Below, piece after piece: positions 45,553-58,936 of a DNA stretch of 64,000 nucleotides. The stretch lies in contig CAXHSL010000120.1 of NCBI GenBank assembly GCA_964019165.1, positions 124,001 through 188,000 on the forward strand, in the 5' to 3' direction. The notes beneath the pieces were generated by a model. That model saw only the letters and a program-made list of their open reading frames with translations, made no database searches and was not told the DNA's origin. Position 1 is the first letter of the stretch; each line of letters starts with the position of its first letter. This DNA comes from Mastigias papua. Lineage: Eukaryota > Cnidaria > Scyphozoa > Rhizostomeae > Mastigiidae. A program made the translations under genes and the position numbers.

Positions 45553-48500
45553 TCGTTTCTTTACATTAATTGAAATAAATTAAACACACTTACCATTAAT
45601 ATTTGACTTATAATTAATGACACCTTGTTTATGCTGTAGATTGACTGTTCTTTCCTTCTCTCACTCTTTCGTTCATTCCTCTCTCTCTCGTTCGTTCTCC
45701 CTTTGTATTTGGGTGTAAAGAATGCTCTCTTCATCTCTCTGTTCGCCTTTGTTCTTTCCCTTCGCTTAATTCATGCTTACATTCCTCTTTCTTTCCATTC
45801 CATTATAATTAAGCGAAGTGAAAGCAACAAATGAACAAGGCGAACAAGGATTCCAAGAGCCAAAAGTAATAGAATGAGAGGAATGAATGAGCCGAAAGAA
45901 TAGAAAGGAAAGAAGTCATGCATTGAATAGAATGAGAGCCGTGAATGAATAGGAAATAATGAAGGGAACGTATGCTTCATTAATTATAACACAGCGAGAG
46001 AGATACCAAAATGAAATGAATGAAGCATGCGTCCTTTTACTTCGTTCTTCCTTTGCTCTTTTGTTTTTATTAATACAAATGAACACGCGTCCCTCTTCGT
46101 TCCCTTGTTTCATTTGTATTAATTAAACAAAGAGCAGAGACGAACGAACTGGGAACAACAGTGAAGAGTGGAATAAGAGGTGAAATTAGTAAAGGAAATA
46201 AGGGATGCGTCTTTCACTTTTAACTTCTGGATGTTTTCCTTTATTCCTCCTTCTTTGTCCTTCACTTTTATTAAATTTAACTCATTTCCATTACATTATT
46301 ATTAATTCATATCTTTCCTGTGTTGTATTTCACTCGCATGCCAATATGAATTAAAGAAAGCATGCGTAATACATTATAATTTACTTCGTTCTTTCATTTC
46401 ATTCATGCTTTCCTTTTGTTGTATTGAAATAAAGCATTCGTTCTTCCCTTTCATTCATCTTTTTCCTATTGTTGTATTAAATAAAGCATGCATTCACTTC
46501 GTTTCTATCTTTTCACACATTCATCATCATCTTTTTAATTTAATTAATTAAAGCAAACATATTGTGACATTACATTTCTCTTCTTCTTAATGTTTTACTT
46601 TATGGTTAATTCATTTCATTCTCACTTCATTCTTTATGTCTTCTTCATTGATTACAAAAGACCCAAAGAAGAATGAAGTGAAGAGAGAAGAATGAAAGCA
46701 ACGTAGTGAAGAGACATAAAAGATTAGAATGAACAAGTGAAGATAATGGAAATGAACTGAATGTAATGTAACTGAACGCAGTGAAAGTGAAAGCACGATT
46801 CCACTTCATTTCCATTATATTCACTTCATTCTTTATATTTTACATCTTTTGTTTCATTACTTTTCCTTGGCAGTCTTTAATTCTTTGTCTTTTCCATTTT
46901 ATTCTCGTTGTTTCTGATTTCCTTCATTATATTCAATTAAATTAAAGAAAGACTCATGCATACATTTGTTTAGTTAATTCTTTCTGTAGCGTATTTCACT
47001 TCATTCAAGCATTTCCCACATTATAGGTAATAAAAGCACATTTGGGACAGATACGAATGAAACGAGGAATTAAAGAAGTCACTTCATATAATTAGGGTTC
47101 TCTGCGGTTGTAAAGAATAAGGGAATACGTGTTCAATTATAATTAAAGGAGAAATAAAAACCGTGCTCTCTTTCCCTTCATTCCATTTCCCTTTGTTATA
47201 ATGTAATGTAATGAAAGCATGAAGAAAGGGAAATGAGAATGAAAGAAAGAGGAGCGGTGTATTTATTTCTAATTAACCACAGCATCCATTATTTCTTTGC
47301 TTCTTTATTCCACTCTTTCCAGAATAAAGAACACATTTCATTTCCTTACGTTTAATTATAGACTTTAGAATGCCAGGCGAAGGTGCTCTCGGTTAGTTCG
47401 GTCATAATGGTTCGTGAACGGTAAAGGAACGGTATTATTCTATTTCCAAGGTTTACAACTGTTGATTTCATTCATTATAAATTAGGATCAGATGTGGAAA
47501 GGATATGAAGTGAAGTGAATAATGCGCTTTCGTTTCTTTCAATTAAACACAAGGCACGAATGGAAAGAGAAACGCGTGGTTTAATTGAACAGAAACAAAG
47601 CGCATATGAACGAAAGAAGTGTGATTAATTGAAATGAAAGAAGACAAAGAAGGGAAACGGATGCGTGCTTCTTTCATTACAATTAACCACACAACGGGAA
47701 CAAAGGGAATGAGCGAAGAGAGTGAATGAAAGAAGAGAATGAAGAACGAAGCGAAATGAACACGCATTTCATTCATTCCATTCTTTCATTTGTTTCATTT
47801 CTTTGTTCTTTCATTCTCTTTACTTCCATTCATTTAGCATTATAAGAAAAGGTCCAATTTTAATGAGTGGGAAATGTAATGGAATGGTAAGTGAGTGAAA
47901 GGAGAGAACGAATGGAATGGAAGCACGATTTCCCACATTAAGTTAAAATTGGCCCTTTTCACTCATTTCATTTCTTTTGTTTACATTTTTCACGCGTCTT
48001 CACTTGTAAAAATGTAAAACAAACGAAAGGAAATGGAGAAGAGTGTGAGCCGCATTTGTTTCCATTTAATATTAATAAATGCGGCTCATGTTTTAATTCA
48101 CTTCTCCTTTGGTACATTTTAATTAATGAATCCTGCATTTTTACTTCTATTTCCTTTCATTAATTGTGTTCTGTTTTACTTCTTTTCAATTAATTCTTTC
48201 ATTCTGGTTCATATTTCTCTTCTCCTACATTTGTTGTTTATTATAATTCTATTTAACTTTTTACCTTTTTAATTAGGGATCATTCCATAGAAATCTTTAC
48301 TTGTTTTAATTATACATCTAATTCTCCACATTCTTTCTCGCTTCTCATTTTCTAAGGGTCCAGTATTTAATTATAATAAGACCTAAGAAAATAATGTAAT
48401 GTAAAGATGAAGAGAACACTGTGTTTAATTGAATTAAAGAAAGACAAAGAACGAGAATGAAGAATGAATGAAGTGATGCGTGCTTTATTTAATTCAAGCG

Positions 48501-49851
48501 AAACACAGTGAGAACGAAAGACAGGATTTAACAGATAACCGTCTATAACCAAGAATTATTGACCATTGACTGCCAAGGAACAAATCATCCAAGAAGCATT
48601 CTATCTCTCATGGTTGTTTCCCTCGTTTGTTCGTTCTTTTTCCTTATTCAATTACAAGTGATGTGAGTGAATGATGTGTAATGAGTGAACGAAAGGAACG
48701 CGTGAATTGAATAAAAGGGAAAGAAGAGAACGAAGAGAAGGGAAACAAAACCAGGAACAACAGTGAAGTGAATCATTCGCTAGTTTAATTTACTTATTTG
48801 TAATGGAATGGAGTGAAATAATGAGAACGAATGAAGCACGAAATAAGTAAATGAAACGAAGCGAATGGGAAGGAAACGAGGAATTAGACCGTTATGAGCG
48901 TGAGCCGTTCAGTCACAGCATTATGATTGAGTCTTTTGTTGCTTTCTTCTCACACTCACCAAGACCTAATAATAATGAAGTGAGTCTTTTGTGAACAATT
49001 GAAATAAATAAAAACAAGTGATGAAAGAGCGCGTGTTTTATTTAGTTCAATTGAAACAAAAGAGGAATGGAATGAAGGCAACGGATCACTGTTCTTCTAT
49101 TCCCTTTCACTCATGGTTTGGTTTCGTTTAATTAAAAGCAAAAGAAGATAAGGAAATGTGAACGAAGTGGAATGAACGCATGCTTCTTTGCTTTAAATTA
49201 ATAAGAAACCGTACCATCGTGAGTCTTTCTACGTGACAGGAACTCGCTTCTCTTTGTTCTCGTTCTCTTATTTTCTTCACTTCTTATTGTTTAATGAATT
49301 TACAATGGAAAAGAACGAAGAGAATAGGAAGCGTGAAATTCATTAAACAAAGAGAAGAAAATAATGAACGAAAGTAAGAGAAGCGAAGGAAACGAGAGCA
49401 AAGAACACAAATTAACTGAATTAAACCGTGCATTCGTTTCACTACTTTACGTTTAATTCAATTTAATTTGGTCCTTTGTTCGTTCCCTTACTTTCCAACC
49501 ATACCATTAGAATATAGGTGTAAGAAGATATGAAGTGAATCACAAAGCCTAAATTAAATGAACAAAGACAAGTGAAGAGAACGAAGTGAATGAATGCGTG
49601 CTTTGTTCTATTTAATTTGCGCTTTGTGAAGAACGAAATGTGGTGAATTAAATGAAGAAAACACGCGTCTCCACTTGTTTTTCTTCATTAAATTCAACAC
49701 ACTTCTTTCACTTCATATCTTCTCCTAATTCTGTTGTTTCCTTTCGTTGTTCTTTGTTCCCATTCCATTTACAATGAGAGAAAGAAGAGAACGAAGCGTG
49801 AAATGGAATGGAATGGAACAAAGAGAAACGAAAGAGAAAGAAGAACAACAG

Positions 49852-49890
49852 AATTAGGCTTAGAAGATTATGAAAGTAAATAGCTGGTTT
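49852..49890 (+). rRNA. LSU rRNA GTPase-centre fragment, copy 3
   Basis: Third copy, inside the truncated third block. Here the rRNA fragment is intact although cox1 in the same block is cut. Confidence 0.74.
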
Positions 49891-50261
49891 GTTCCCATTC
49901 CGTTTCTCTTTCTTTGCGTTCAGTTGTAATGAAAGAATGAAAGCACGAACTGAACGCAAAAGAAAAGAGAGAACGGAATTGAACAAAGAGCACAAGAACT
50001 GGATGGAATGCCTGCGTGTTAATTAAGTGAAATGAACGAACACGCGTCTCTCTTCACTTCGTTCTCGTTCACTTGTTTCGTTTCATTTCAATTAATTATA
50101 ACGCAGGCACTGGAATCCAACCATCATCAACAGTCTTTCGGGAGTTTCCAATCTTATCTGGGTGCCGTGACTGGTGGTGGTTGTGTGTTTTCTTAATGTG
50201 TGGATTAATTCATGCTTACACTCCGTTCATTATAATTAAACCACACATTAAGACAACACAA

Positions 50262-50345
50262 CACCTACCATTAGCCTTCTCCTTATCACCTACTTTCTGG
50301 GTTATAGTTATCATTCCTCCTATAGTTCACCTTCGTTCCAGGGTT
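50262..50345. repeat. Junction between R1c and R2b
   Basis: ACCATTAGCCTTCTCC, CTTTCTGGGTTATAG and TCCTCCTATAGTTCACC. Only 36 bp separate the end of R1c from the start of R2b. Confidence 0.82.
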
Positions 50346-53300
50346 GACCGTGCGGCTGTAGCAATAAAGGAGAATGAAAGGAAAGAAAGGTAAGTGAAGC
50401 GCACGCTTTCTTTCATTTCATTCCCTTTATCCCCTTTGTTTAATTTGCCTTTTCCTTTTACTTCGTTTGTGCTTTATTCACGCGGTCACTTCGCTCACTT
50501 GTAATAAAGACAAACGAGAAGGAAAAGGCAAAGCAAACAAAGGACAGCCGTAAAGTCTGGAACAAAAAGGAAGAATAATGAAGTGAGTGTGTTTATTTAT
50601 TTAATTGAATAAAGACAAATGACAAAGAGAGTGCGTGCTTTATTCAATTTAAATAAACACACTTCATTCATTCACTCACTCCGTTTTCCCTTTGTGTTTT
50701 ATTTAGTTAAATTAAATTACAAATGAACAGAAAGGAAGTGCGTGAATTTAATTTAATTAAACAAAAACACAAATGAAAACACCCATTTCGTTCATATGTG
50801 GTCTAATTTTAATTAAATAAAGCACGCGTTCCCTTGTCTTTATTCAATTAAAATTAACCCACATTATTCTCTTCATATTATAAGAGGATGAAGTGAGTGA
50901 AAGGAACGAAATGGAGTGGTGTGTTTAATTTAATTGAATTAATACAAATGAAAATAAGAGAATGCGTGATTAATTCAATTAAAAACACACACCACGCATT
51001 CATTCTTTTCTCTTTTCTCTTTTCCCTTTTATTCGGTTCATGCTTCATTCCACTACATTATAACCGAATAAAAGAGAAAAGGAAAGAGAATTAGAATGAA
51101 GAATCCAGTACTTGTTTCCCTTTCCACCGTTCCTCCTATACCCTGTTTCATTTCGTTTCATTTAATTAAATTACAAGGGAAAAGAGAGAGCCGCGTGAAT
51201 TTAATTAAAGAGAAACGAAGCACAGGGAATAGGTGGAATGAGTGGAAAGTAATGGAAACAAGAACTGGTGCGTCTTTCATTAAATTAAACCGTGCTTTCA
51301 CTTCATTCTTCGTTCCATTACGTTTAATTTTAATGAAAGAAATGATGAAATAAGTGAAAGCATAAAAGAGTAAAATAATTAGAATGTGTGGAAGTGAAGA
51401 ACGAAATAAAGCACGCATTCACTTCATTTCTTTCGCTCACTTGTGTTTAATTCGTTCATTCTCTCTTCCACCACCTATAAAGAATGAAGAGATCCCTGAA
51501 CCAAAAGCAGCTTTCTATCTCATGGTGCTTCCTCTCTCCACGGTTCAATCTTCATACATTATAATTAGAGTCTTTCGGGACAAGGAACGAATGAACCGTG
51601 GCGGCCTAACAGTAATTCCTAAGTCATCCCAGATAAACCATCATGCTTTCTTTAGGAGCCAGACCGCTATGAATAAGAAATGAAGTGAATGTTCTCTGTG
51701 TTAAGTTAATTGAAATAAAACAAATGAGAGAAACGTAATGCGTGTTTATTTCCAATTAAATTTAACACAGAGAAAGGAACGAAATGTAAGCGTATTGAGT
51801 TAAAAGAGAGCTTTCTATCTCATGGTCTTTTGCTTCGCTTCATTATCTTCATTCTTCATTATAATTAAACATATGGTGCCTTCATTCCTTTCACTCTTCT
51901 TCATGCTTTGTGTTTAATTATAATGAAGGCAACGAAATGGATGCATGTGCCGTGTGTCTTGTTTACTTTAATTATAATGAATGCATGAGTGAACAGAATG
52001 AGCCGTCTTTAGTTTAATTTAATTATAATGCATGCGCTGTGCTTAATTTAATATAATGTAGCATGCATTGTTTAATTAAATTATAATGAATTCACTTCTT
52101 ATTTCACTTCTCACTACGTTCTTCTATTCCATTACTTTCGCTACAGATATAATTCTATTCCACCACTTATTTCTTTCATATTTTGGACAATAATTTCTCG
52201 TTTATCTGGATTACTTATTTCACTTCATTCACACTTTTCCTTTCATATTCTGTAATTAATAATTCCTGGAGATGCGAGAAGAATGAGCGGCTGTTTACTT
52301 CCTATTAATATTGGTGGATTTGCGAATAAAGAAAGCAATGGAAAGAATGAACAGAGTGAAGGAAATAAACAAGGATTTAATATTTATTTTGCCTTTTAAT
52401 TTACCCTTTTCACCTTTTAATTTGGGAAATTCTTTGCTTTTTAATTAATAATTTCACCTCTTTTGCTTAATAATTTCTATATTCTGGAAATTCTCTTGTT
52501 TTAATTCACTTATTTCTCTATATCTTCTTCAACTTTACACATCATGGTTCCTTCTTCCACCTATTTCACTTATTATAAAATGTAAGTCTTGTTTATATTT
52601 AATTAAACGCAGCCGCACTTTCCATCATTTGTGTCTTTCATTCATTCCACATATTTCGTTTCATTTTAATAGTAATAAACACACTTTCCGTTCTTCATCT
52701 CTTCACCACATCACCTCTCATTCATAATGTCTGGATACAATGGAATGATATTGATGCGATAAGAGAACAGAGTGAGTGAATTATTTAATAGCAAAAGAAT
52801 TCTCTAATAATAATGTAATTCTAATTCACTCTTTATTTCATTCATGCTTTCCTTTCCATTGCATTCTATTTCACTTCGTATTTCCATTTCTATTTCTATT
52901 TTAATGTAATTCACTCTTTATTTCCATTCTATTTCATTGCCTGCGGTTTAATTAATTTAAACTAAACACATTCACCATTAATGATTTACAGGCGGTCGGC
53001 TCACGGTCATAACGGTAACTAACCAAGAACTATAGGAAGCTTACTGATGGAACTAGGATTCTATTATCTGGGGTTCTATCTTTGACTTGGGCTTCTTTAA
53101 TTCCCGTGTCTTCCGTTCCTTCCCACTTTCGGCTCAATCTGTCCCGTCTTCACTTCTTTTCCTTATTTTGCCCAAATTAATTAAATTAAATTAAGCGCGC
53201 TTCATTCATTCTTCATTCCATTGCCTTAAGTTAATTTAATTAGGGCAAAATAGGAACGAAGTGAGAACGGAATGAGCCGACATGGAGGTGCCATCAGAAT

Positions 53301-55074
53301 CCTTTTGTAGGAGCTCTTGGGATTCAAGAACCTGTTATCCTTGGCGAACCACAAATCAAGGGTTAACCGATGATGAATGAGCCGTGTGTTCAGTTTAAAT
53401 TAATTAAATCACGCATCCATTCCATTACTTTGTATTTAATGAATTTAAACTGAACACACGAATCATTCATGCCTGGTTGTTGCCTTCGGGACACGGTGTT
53501 CACGGTTAACGAAGGAGCCGAAAGAATGAAACCACGGCCGCCACGAACTAGACCCCAGATATAAAGAGTCCCAAGTCTAATAACCAAGTCTCGTTACCGT
53601 TCATTCTTCACTTCCGTTACATTGCGTTAATTTAAATTAAATAAAACACACGGGGAAAGAAGACCGCACATCCTGGAACTTGGAGCCCTTAATCATATTG
53701 TTGTTCCTGGTTTCGTTCATATGTGCTTCGTTTAATTGGAAGAAAACACGCATTCCGTTCACACTACATTTGTTTTTCTTCAATTAAACTTAGCACATTA
53801 TTCTCTTCACATTCCATTATAGTTGCGGCCTGATAATAAAAGGTAAAAGAAATAAAGGCCGCGTGTGTTGTGCTCTTCATGGACAGCGTGTTTAATTAAT
53901 AATAAAATATAATGGAATGGAAGGAAAGAACGAAGTGAGTGAATGGAATGGAAGCATGATTTTATTATTAAATTTAAACCGCTGTGACATGAAGAAAGAG
54001 CACACATTTCGTTCCCACTGTGTTAAATTTAAAATGAAGAAAACACGCATTCCACTTCGTTTCATTTGTTTTTCTTCATTCTAAATTCCACACAGTGCTC
54101 TCTTCATAATCTTCTTTCCCCTTATTTTGTATTAATTGAATAGAGTAAAAGCGTGCACTCACTGCGTTCACTTACCTTTTAATCTATTCAATTAGTACAA
54201 AATGGGAATGTGACTGAACGAACTGGAGCTAGACCGCTATCACTCTTTCCAGGCTTACAAGAATAGGGAAAAGGAAAAGGAAAGAACGAAATGAACGTAA
54301 TGAAAGCACGGTTCATTCGTTTCTTTCCTTTCCTTTTCTACAACCTTAAGATTGGAGAAAGAGAAATGAAAAGGAACAAAACACGCTTACGTTTCTCTTC
54401 ATTGTTTTTGTTCCTTTACATTTCCCTTTCGTTCCTGTTCCTGATTCCGTTCGCGTTTCTCTTTCCTTTACAATTAATTACAACGCAAGAATGAGGCGTG
54501 AATTAATTGGAAAGAGAAAGCAAACACGAACCCCTGTGTTTTAATTAAATAGAACGAAGAGCACGCATACGTTTCTCTTCTTTGTCTCTTCGTTCATTTA
54601 ATTAACACACAGGAACAGAATCAGGAACAGGGTTGTGAGACGAAGGATGTGAGAAAGGAATAAAAGACCTAAATTAATTGAAAAAGGTAAACGAAGTGCA
54701 CGCTTTTTACATTAATTTAGTTCTTTTATGTCGTGTGTTTGTTTCCATTCGTGTGGTTTAATTCACGCTTCCGCTTCGCTTTATTGTAATTAAACCACGT
54801 AACGAATGGAAACAAGCACACGGCCGTTCCACTCCCACCGCCAGGCATGGTTTCTATCAGTTATATCCTAGTTCATCAAGTCATTCTTGGAGGTAGTCTA
54901 CTTTCCAGGGTTCACTGACGGCTGCCACGGTATAATTCCAACTGTTCAAGGTTCTTTGTCCTTTGTTTGTGGCTTGTTTACAATGGAAAGTAATGGAAGC
55001 GTGAAACAAGCCACGAAACAAAGCACCCTAAGAATAAGAAGCACCAGGAACGGAGTGTAGGAAGGGAAAGAGGA
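50315..55074. repeat. 4.76-kb repeat R2, inverted copy b
   Basis: Mirror image of 19,714-24,473. It follows R1c, whereas copy a precedes R1b, so R1 and R2 are joined in opposite order and orientation in the two places. This is what homologous recombination across repeats produces. Confidence 0.95.
53269..53347 (-). rRNA. LSU rRNA fragment, peptidyl-transferase region, inverted copy
   Basis: Reverse-strand copy of the domain V piece, inside the inverted copy of the 4.76-kb block. The conserved strings and the compensatory stem are unchanged. The same hairpins flank it in mirrored order. Confidence 0.91.
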
Positions 55075-55185
55075 TTAGTAGGTGAGGTAGAGGATTAGTA
55101 GGTGGGAGTAAGTCAGGTGTAAAGGTGAAGGTACCTTGATTAGTAGGTGATTCCGAAGGCTAATGGTAGGTGTAAAGGAAAAAGA
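55040..55185. repeat. Junction-word cluster at the right end of R2b
   Basis: GGATTAGTAGGTG twice, GGTACCTTGATTAGTAGG and GGCTAATGGTAGGTG in sequence. Unique sequence begins after it. Confidence 0.8.
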
Positions 55186-55880
55186 ATGCGTGCTCTGTTC
55201 ACATTCTGTTTGTTCTTTTTCAATGAAAGCGAGAAAAGAACAAACGGAATGAATGAAAAGAGCACACATTTCTTTTGTGGCTGTGGTCTTGTTTAATTTA
55301 AATGAACAGAAAGGAAGCACGCATTCACTGCGTTCCTTTGTCTTCTCTTTCTTTCTGTTCAATTAAAGTAAACAAAGAACACAGGGAAGAGAAGAACGAA
55401 GTGAGAAATGAGTTAAATTTAATTGAAATAAGACAAAGGGAAAGGGATGCGTGCTTATTTCTAATTAAATTCCACTCATTTCCTTATTTCGTTCGCATTG
55501 TGTGGTTTAATTAAAAAGACAAAAAACCACGCATTCTTTGTGTTTTTTGCTTTATAATTAATCCACAATGCTCTCTTCACCTTTACACCCGTACCCTTGG
55601 AAATGACTTGGAAATAAAGGTGGTTCGTTCCCTTATTTTGCCTTATTTCTTTTGGCTCTTTTGTAATGGAATGAAATGAAGCACGAAAAGAGCCAAATGA
55701 AAAAGGAAAAAAGTGAACGAAACAAAAGAACTAAACTAAACGAATAAACAAAGCGTGCACTCGTTCCTCACTTACCTTTGTTTAGTTTAGTTTAGTCTTT
55801 TGTTCCTTCACCTTAATTTCCAAGTCTATGAATCATCAACTGTGGTTTATCCTGTTGTCCTAAAGGTAAATCATAATGGG

Positions 55881-55968
55881 TTCGTGGCTTTCTTTGCTCT
55901 TTTATTCTCGCTTCGCTTCCGTTTCACTCACGCTGCCATTGAAATAAAAGAGCAAAAACAGCCACGAA
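55881..55968 (+). repeat. Hairpin, XY=TC
   Basis: Feet TTCGTGGCT and AGCCACGAA-like, arm CTTTTATT, tip CTCGC to ATTGA, arm AATAAAAG. A rare XY class that still covaries. Confidence 0.86.
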
Positions 55969-56730
55969 GAATGAAATGACGGACGCTCCGCTCATTCTTT
56001 GTTACGTTTAATTGTAATAAAATAAGGGAACGCATGTTTATTACAATTAAAGTAAACAAAGAAGCGAGCGTCGTCTTTCTTTATTATTACTTTGCACTGG
56101 AAATAAAGGGCGTGTGCTTCTTTGTCTTTCTCTTTTACAAATGAAGAACGAAGTGAGATGCGTGAAAAGAGAAAGCAAAGAAGACACGCCACACGAACCA
56201 TCATGAGTGGTACGTTCTTTTCATTCACTTCTTGTTTCTGACTGTGTTCCGTTCGTGCTTCGTCTTTCCGTTTGCTTTATTTCAATGTAATGATGAATGA
56301 AAGCGAGAATAAAGCAAACAAAAGACGAAGAACACAGGGAACACACAGAACATTCATACCATTCCTGTTTCCTTTGTGTTTACTTTCGTTCTCTTTCCAC
56401 GGCAATGAATGTAATGAAAGCGTGTAGTGGAAAGAAAGAACGAACCAAAACCAAAGAGAAACAGAAACAGGAATGGAATGAAAAAGAGCCAAATTAAAAT
56501 AAACAAAGAAAAAGTGTTTATTTATTTTAATTTAGGCTCTTTTCCCTTGTGCTTCTCTTCACTTTGTGCTAATTAAATAAGGGAAAAGGAACGAAACCGC
56601 GCTTCATCCTTCCATTGCGTTTCTTTTCCCTTTCCACTTATTTTAATTAGAACAAAAGGTGAAGGGAAGAGAAGCACAAGGCAAAAGACTCAATCTATAA
56701 TGCATTTCTTAGGTTAATATGAGGAGTGAA

Positions 56731-56812
56731 TGAGCCGTGTGCGTTCTTTTCTCTTTAATTAAACACAAATTCGTGCGTGGTTTAATTTAAAGAGAAAAGA
56801 AAGCACGGCTCA
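56731..56812 (-). repeat. Hairpin with near-minimal tip, XY=AC
   Basis: Feet TGAGCCGTG and CACGGCTCA, arm AATTAAAC, tip ACAAA-TTCGT-GCGTG (15 bases in all), arm GTTTAATT. The loop is almost gone but the tip bases are intact. Confidence 0.88.
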
Positions 56813-57606
56813 CACTTTTAACTTGGGGCTTTTACGGTCACAACACGGTTCCAGCTCTTATGCTTCTGGGGCTGTGGGAAAAGAACAAAGGGATCATGCA
56901 TTATTTGGGTCTTTTAACTAATCTCAACATAAAGTACACGCTCCAATTAAAAGATTTGTAATTGTGTGGAGCGTCTTATTTCGTTCTCATTGTTTCATTT
57001 TCATTAAATTAAACCGCGCTTTCCTTCCTTTCTCTCACTACATTGCGTTTAATTTAATTCAATAAAACAATGCTCTCTTCATATTATTCTACACCATTTC
57101 TTCTTTCTCTTTTACAAATAATGAAATGATGAATGAAATGTAATGCGTGAAAAGAGAAAGAGAAAGAAACACAAAGAACCCTAAACTCAACAAGATTTCC
57201 CTTTGTAAATAGCTGATTCCGTTCCTTCCTTTTGCTTTAATTACAAGTGAAAGAACGAAGTGAATAAGTGCGTGAATTAAGCAAAAGGAACAGACGCCAC
57301 GAACCAGCTATTTAAATTGAATATTTTTCTAGTTTAATTTTAATGAAACACACGCTCATATTTCTCTTCTCTTTTTCTTTGTTAATTTCGTGCTTTCATT
57401 ATATTCCATTACAAATTAACAAAGGAAAAAGGAAAGAGAAGTGGAGCGTCTATTTCATTAATTATAAACTAGGAAGTGAGTAAGAATGAATTAACGGGTG
57501 AGTGAATTAAACGAAGCGACAAAGAAGTGAAACGAATGCGTGCGCTGCGTTTATTTCACTCAGTTCACCCGTTAACCAAAACCACCAAGTAATAGAAGTG
57601 AAGGAA

Positions 57607-57715
57607 GTGTGTTCTCTTTATTTTAATTCAATTAACGTAATGTAATGAATGTGAACGAAGTGAAGCGAAGTGAAGTGAAAGAAAGCACGGTTAATTGAAT
57701 AAAAAGAGAACACAC
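57607..57715 (-). repeat. Hairpin, XY=GT
   Basis: Feet GTGTGTTCTCTTTA and partner, arm CAATTAAC, tip GTAATG to GCACG, arm GTTAATTG. The purine-rich loop is about 50 bases. Confidence 0.86.
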
Positions 57716-57721
57716 GCCCCT

Positions 57722-57870
57722 TTCCTTCCTACACTCCTTCTCCTTCACCTACTAATCAAGGTACATTCTATCCTATCATTCCTCCTATAGTTCACCTCTT
57801 TCTGGGTTATACTTATCATTCCTCTTATCCCACCTTTACACCTGGTTTACCTTCGTCTCTAGGTGCTATT
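57722..57870. repeat. Junction-word cluster in unique sequence
   Basis: CTACACTCCTTCTCC, CACCTACTAATCAAGG, CTCCTATAGTTCACC and CTTTCTGGGTTATAC. No large repeat edge is visible here inside the window; a partner may lie elsewhere in the genome. Confidence 0.75.
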
Positions 57871-58513
57871 TCCAAGTCATAATGGTCTGTGGTTTTCTGT
57901 TGTTTACTGGTGATGTGGTTTTATTAATGGTTCGTGTTTCCATTTGTGCTTTTACTTTAATTACAATGTAACGAAGTGGAAGCGTGAATTAAAGCAAAAG
58001 CACAAACAAAACACGAAGGAAAAGAGCTAAATTTAATTAAAACGAACGAACCACGCATTCTTTCATCATTTGTGTTCGTTGTTTTATTTAAATTTGTCCT
58101 TTTCCACCATTCATTACGGTACAGGAACAGTGAATCAGGAACTAGGAACCCTTCATGACTCACTCTTACTTGACAACCATTGACAGAAAGAGGAATGAGA
58201 ATAATGAAAGGAACACATTGGAATAAAGTAATGAATGGATGACTTAGGAATGAATGAGGAATGAGTGTAAAGAATGAATCCAGGAACGAAGTGTATACCT
58301 TGGATATAATGGAATGTAGGCATGAATTACTTACGGTCATAATGTGCTTTAATTAAACTCAACACTCTTCCTTTATTATTATTATTAGGTCGTGCGGTGT
58401 GGAGCGGCTAACGGTTCAATCTTCTTTGTATACTTCCAATGTGACTGGAACTCAACTATAATGGAATCATCACCTCACCGTGGCATCCCTTGAATAATAG
58501 AATCCTAGTTCCT

Positions 58514-58605
58514 GTGTGTTTAGTTAATTAAAAGAAAGAAACACGCATGGTTCGTTCATTCTTCTCTTCCATTTGTTTTCTTTATTTTAATTAATAGAAA
58601 CACAC
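58514..58605 (+). repeat. Hairpin, XY=AC
   Basis: Feet GTGTG and CACAC, arm TTAATTAAAAGAAAG-like with tip CACGC to TTTGT. Confidence 0.82.
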
Positions 58606-58856
58606 TGGGAATTGGAACTGATGGAAACCAAGCCTAACAGATAAAGACCATGAGGTAGAAAGCATTCCCAAGTCATCAATGGTCAACCGTGGGCAGCGAA
58701 TGAAATGTATGTGTGGTTATATTAAATTAAAATCATGCTTCCGTTCCGTTCGTTCGTCTCTCATTCTTCTTTCCTCATTCCCTTCACTTCCCAGTCCTAA
58801 AGGTAAGACACAATGGAAGAAGGTGGAAAGTAAGGTGAACAGATTGAGCCGAAGGT

Positions 58857-58936
58857 AAAAAGAACCAAATTAAATTAATTAAAACAAACGAACGAAGTGA
58901 ACGTGCGTGTTTAATTATATTAAATTTGGGTCTTTT
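58857..58936 (-). repeat. Hairpin, AAAAGA-foot family
   Basis: Feet AAAAAGAACCAAATT and AAATTTGGGTCTTTT with the A/C mismatch at the seventh base. Confidence 0.82.

Larger units (their letters stand above)
45219..50278. repeat. Truncated 5.06-kb copy of R1 (R1c)
   Basis: Same orientation as the other R1 copies, offset 32,676 from copy a. The left edge is inside cox1 at CTGGAGAC; the right edge is the same ACCATTAGCCTT word where copies a and b stop. So one end is shared by all three copies and the other was made by a separate event. Confidence 0.96.
55186..57720. other. Unique hairpin and spacer region
   Basis: About fifteen hairpins, including the near-minimal one at 56,731. The spacer near 55,850 has TTGTCCTAAAGGTAAATC, partly like the LSU string GGTCCTAAGGTAGCGAAATT. 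No gene recognised. Confidence 0.55.

Noticed and set aside
51595..51640. GGCGGCCTAACAGTAATTCCTAAG as LSU rRNA near E. coli 1930
   Set aside because: The start resembles GGCGGCCGTAAC, but the nearly invariant GGTAGCGAAATTCC that must follow is absent.
57865..57890. CAAGTCATAATGG as small-subunit rRNA (like CAAGTCATCATGG near E. coli 1195)
   Set aside because: The same short string with small changes occurs in many unrelated spacers (33,165; 61,688; 63,016; 58,669), so the match is not specific.
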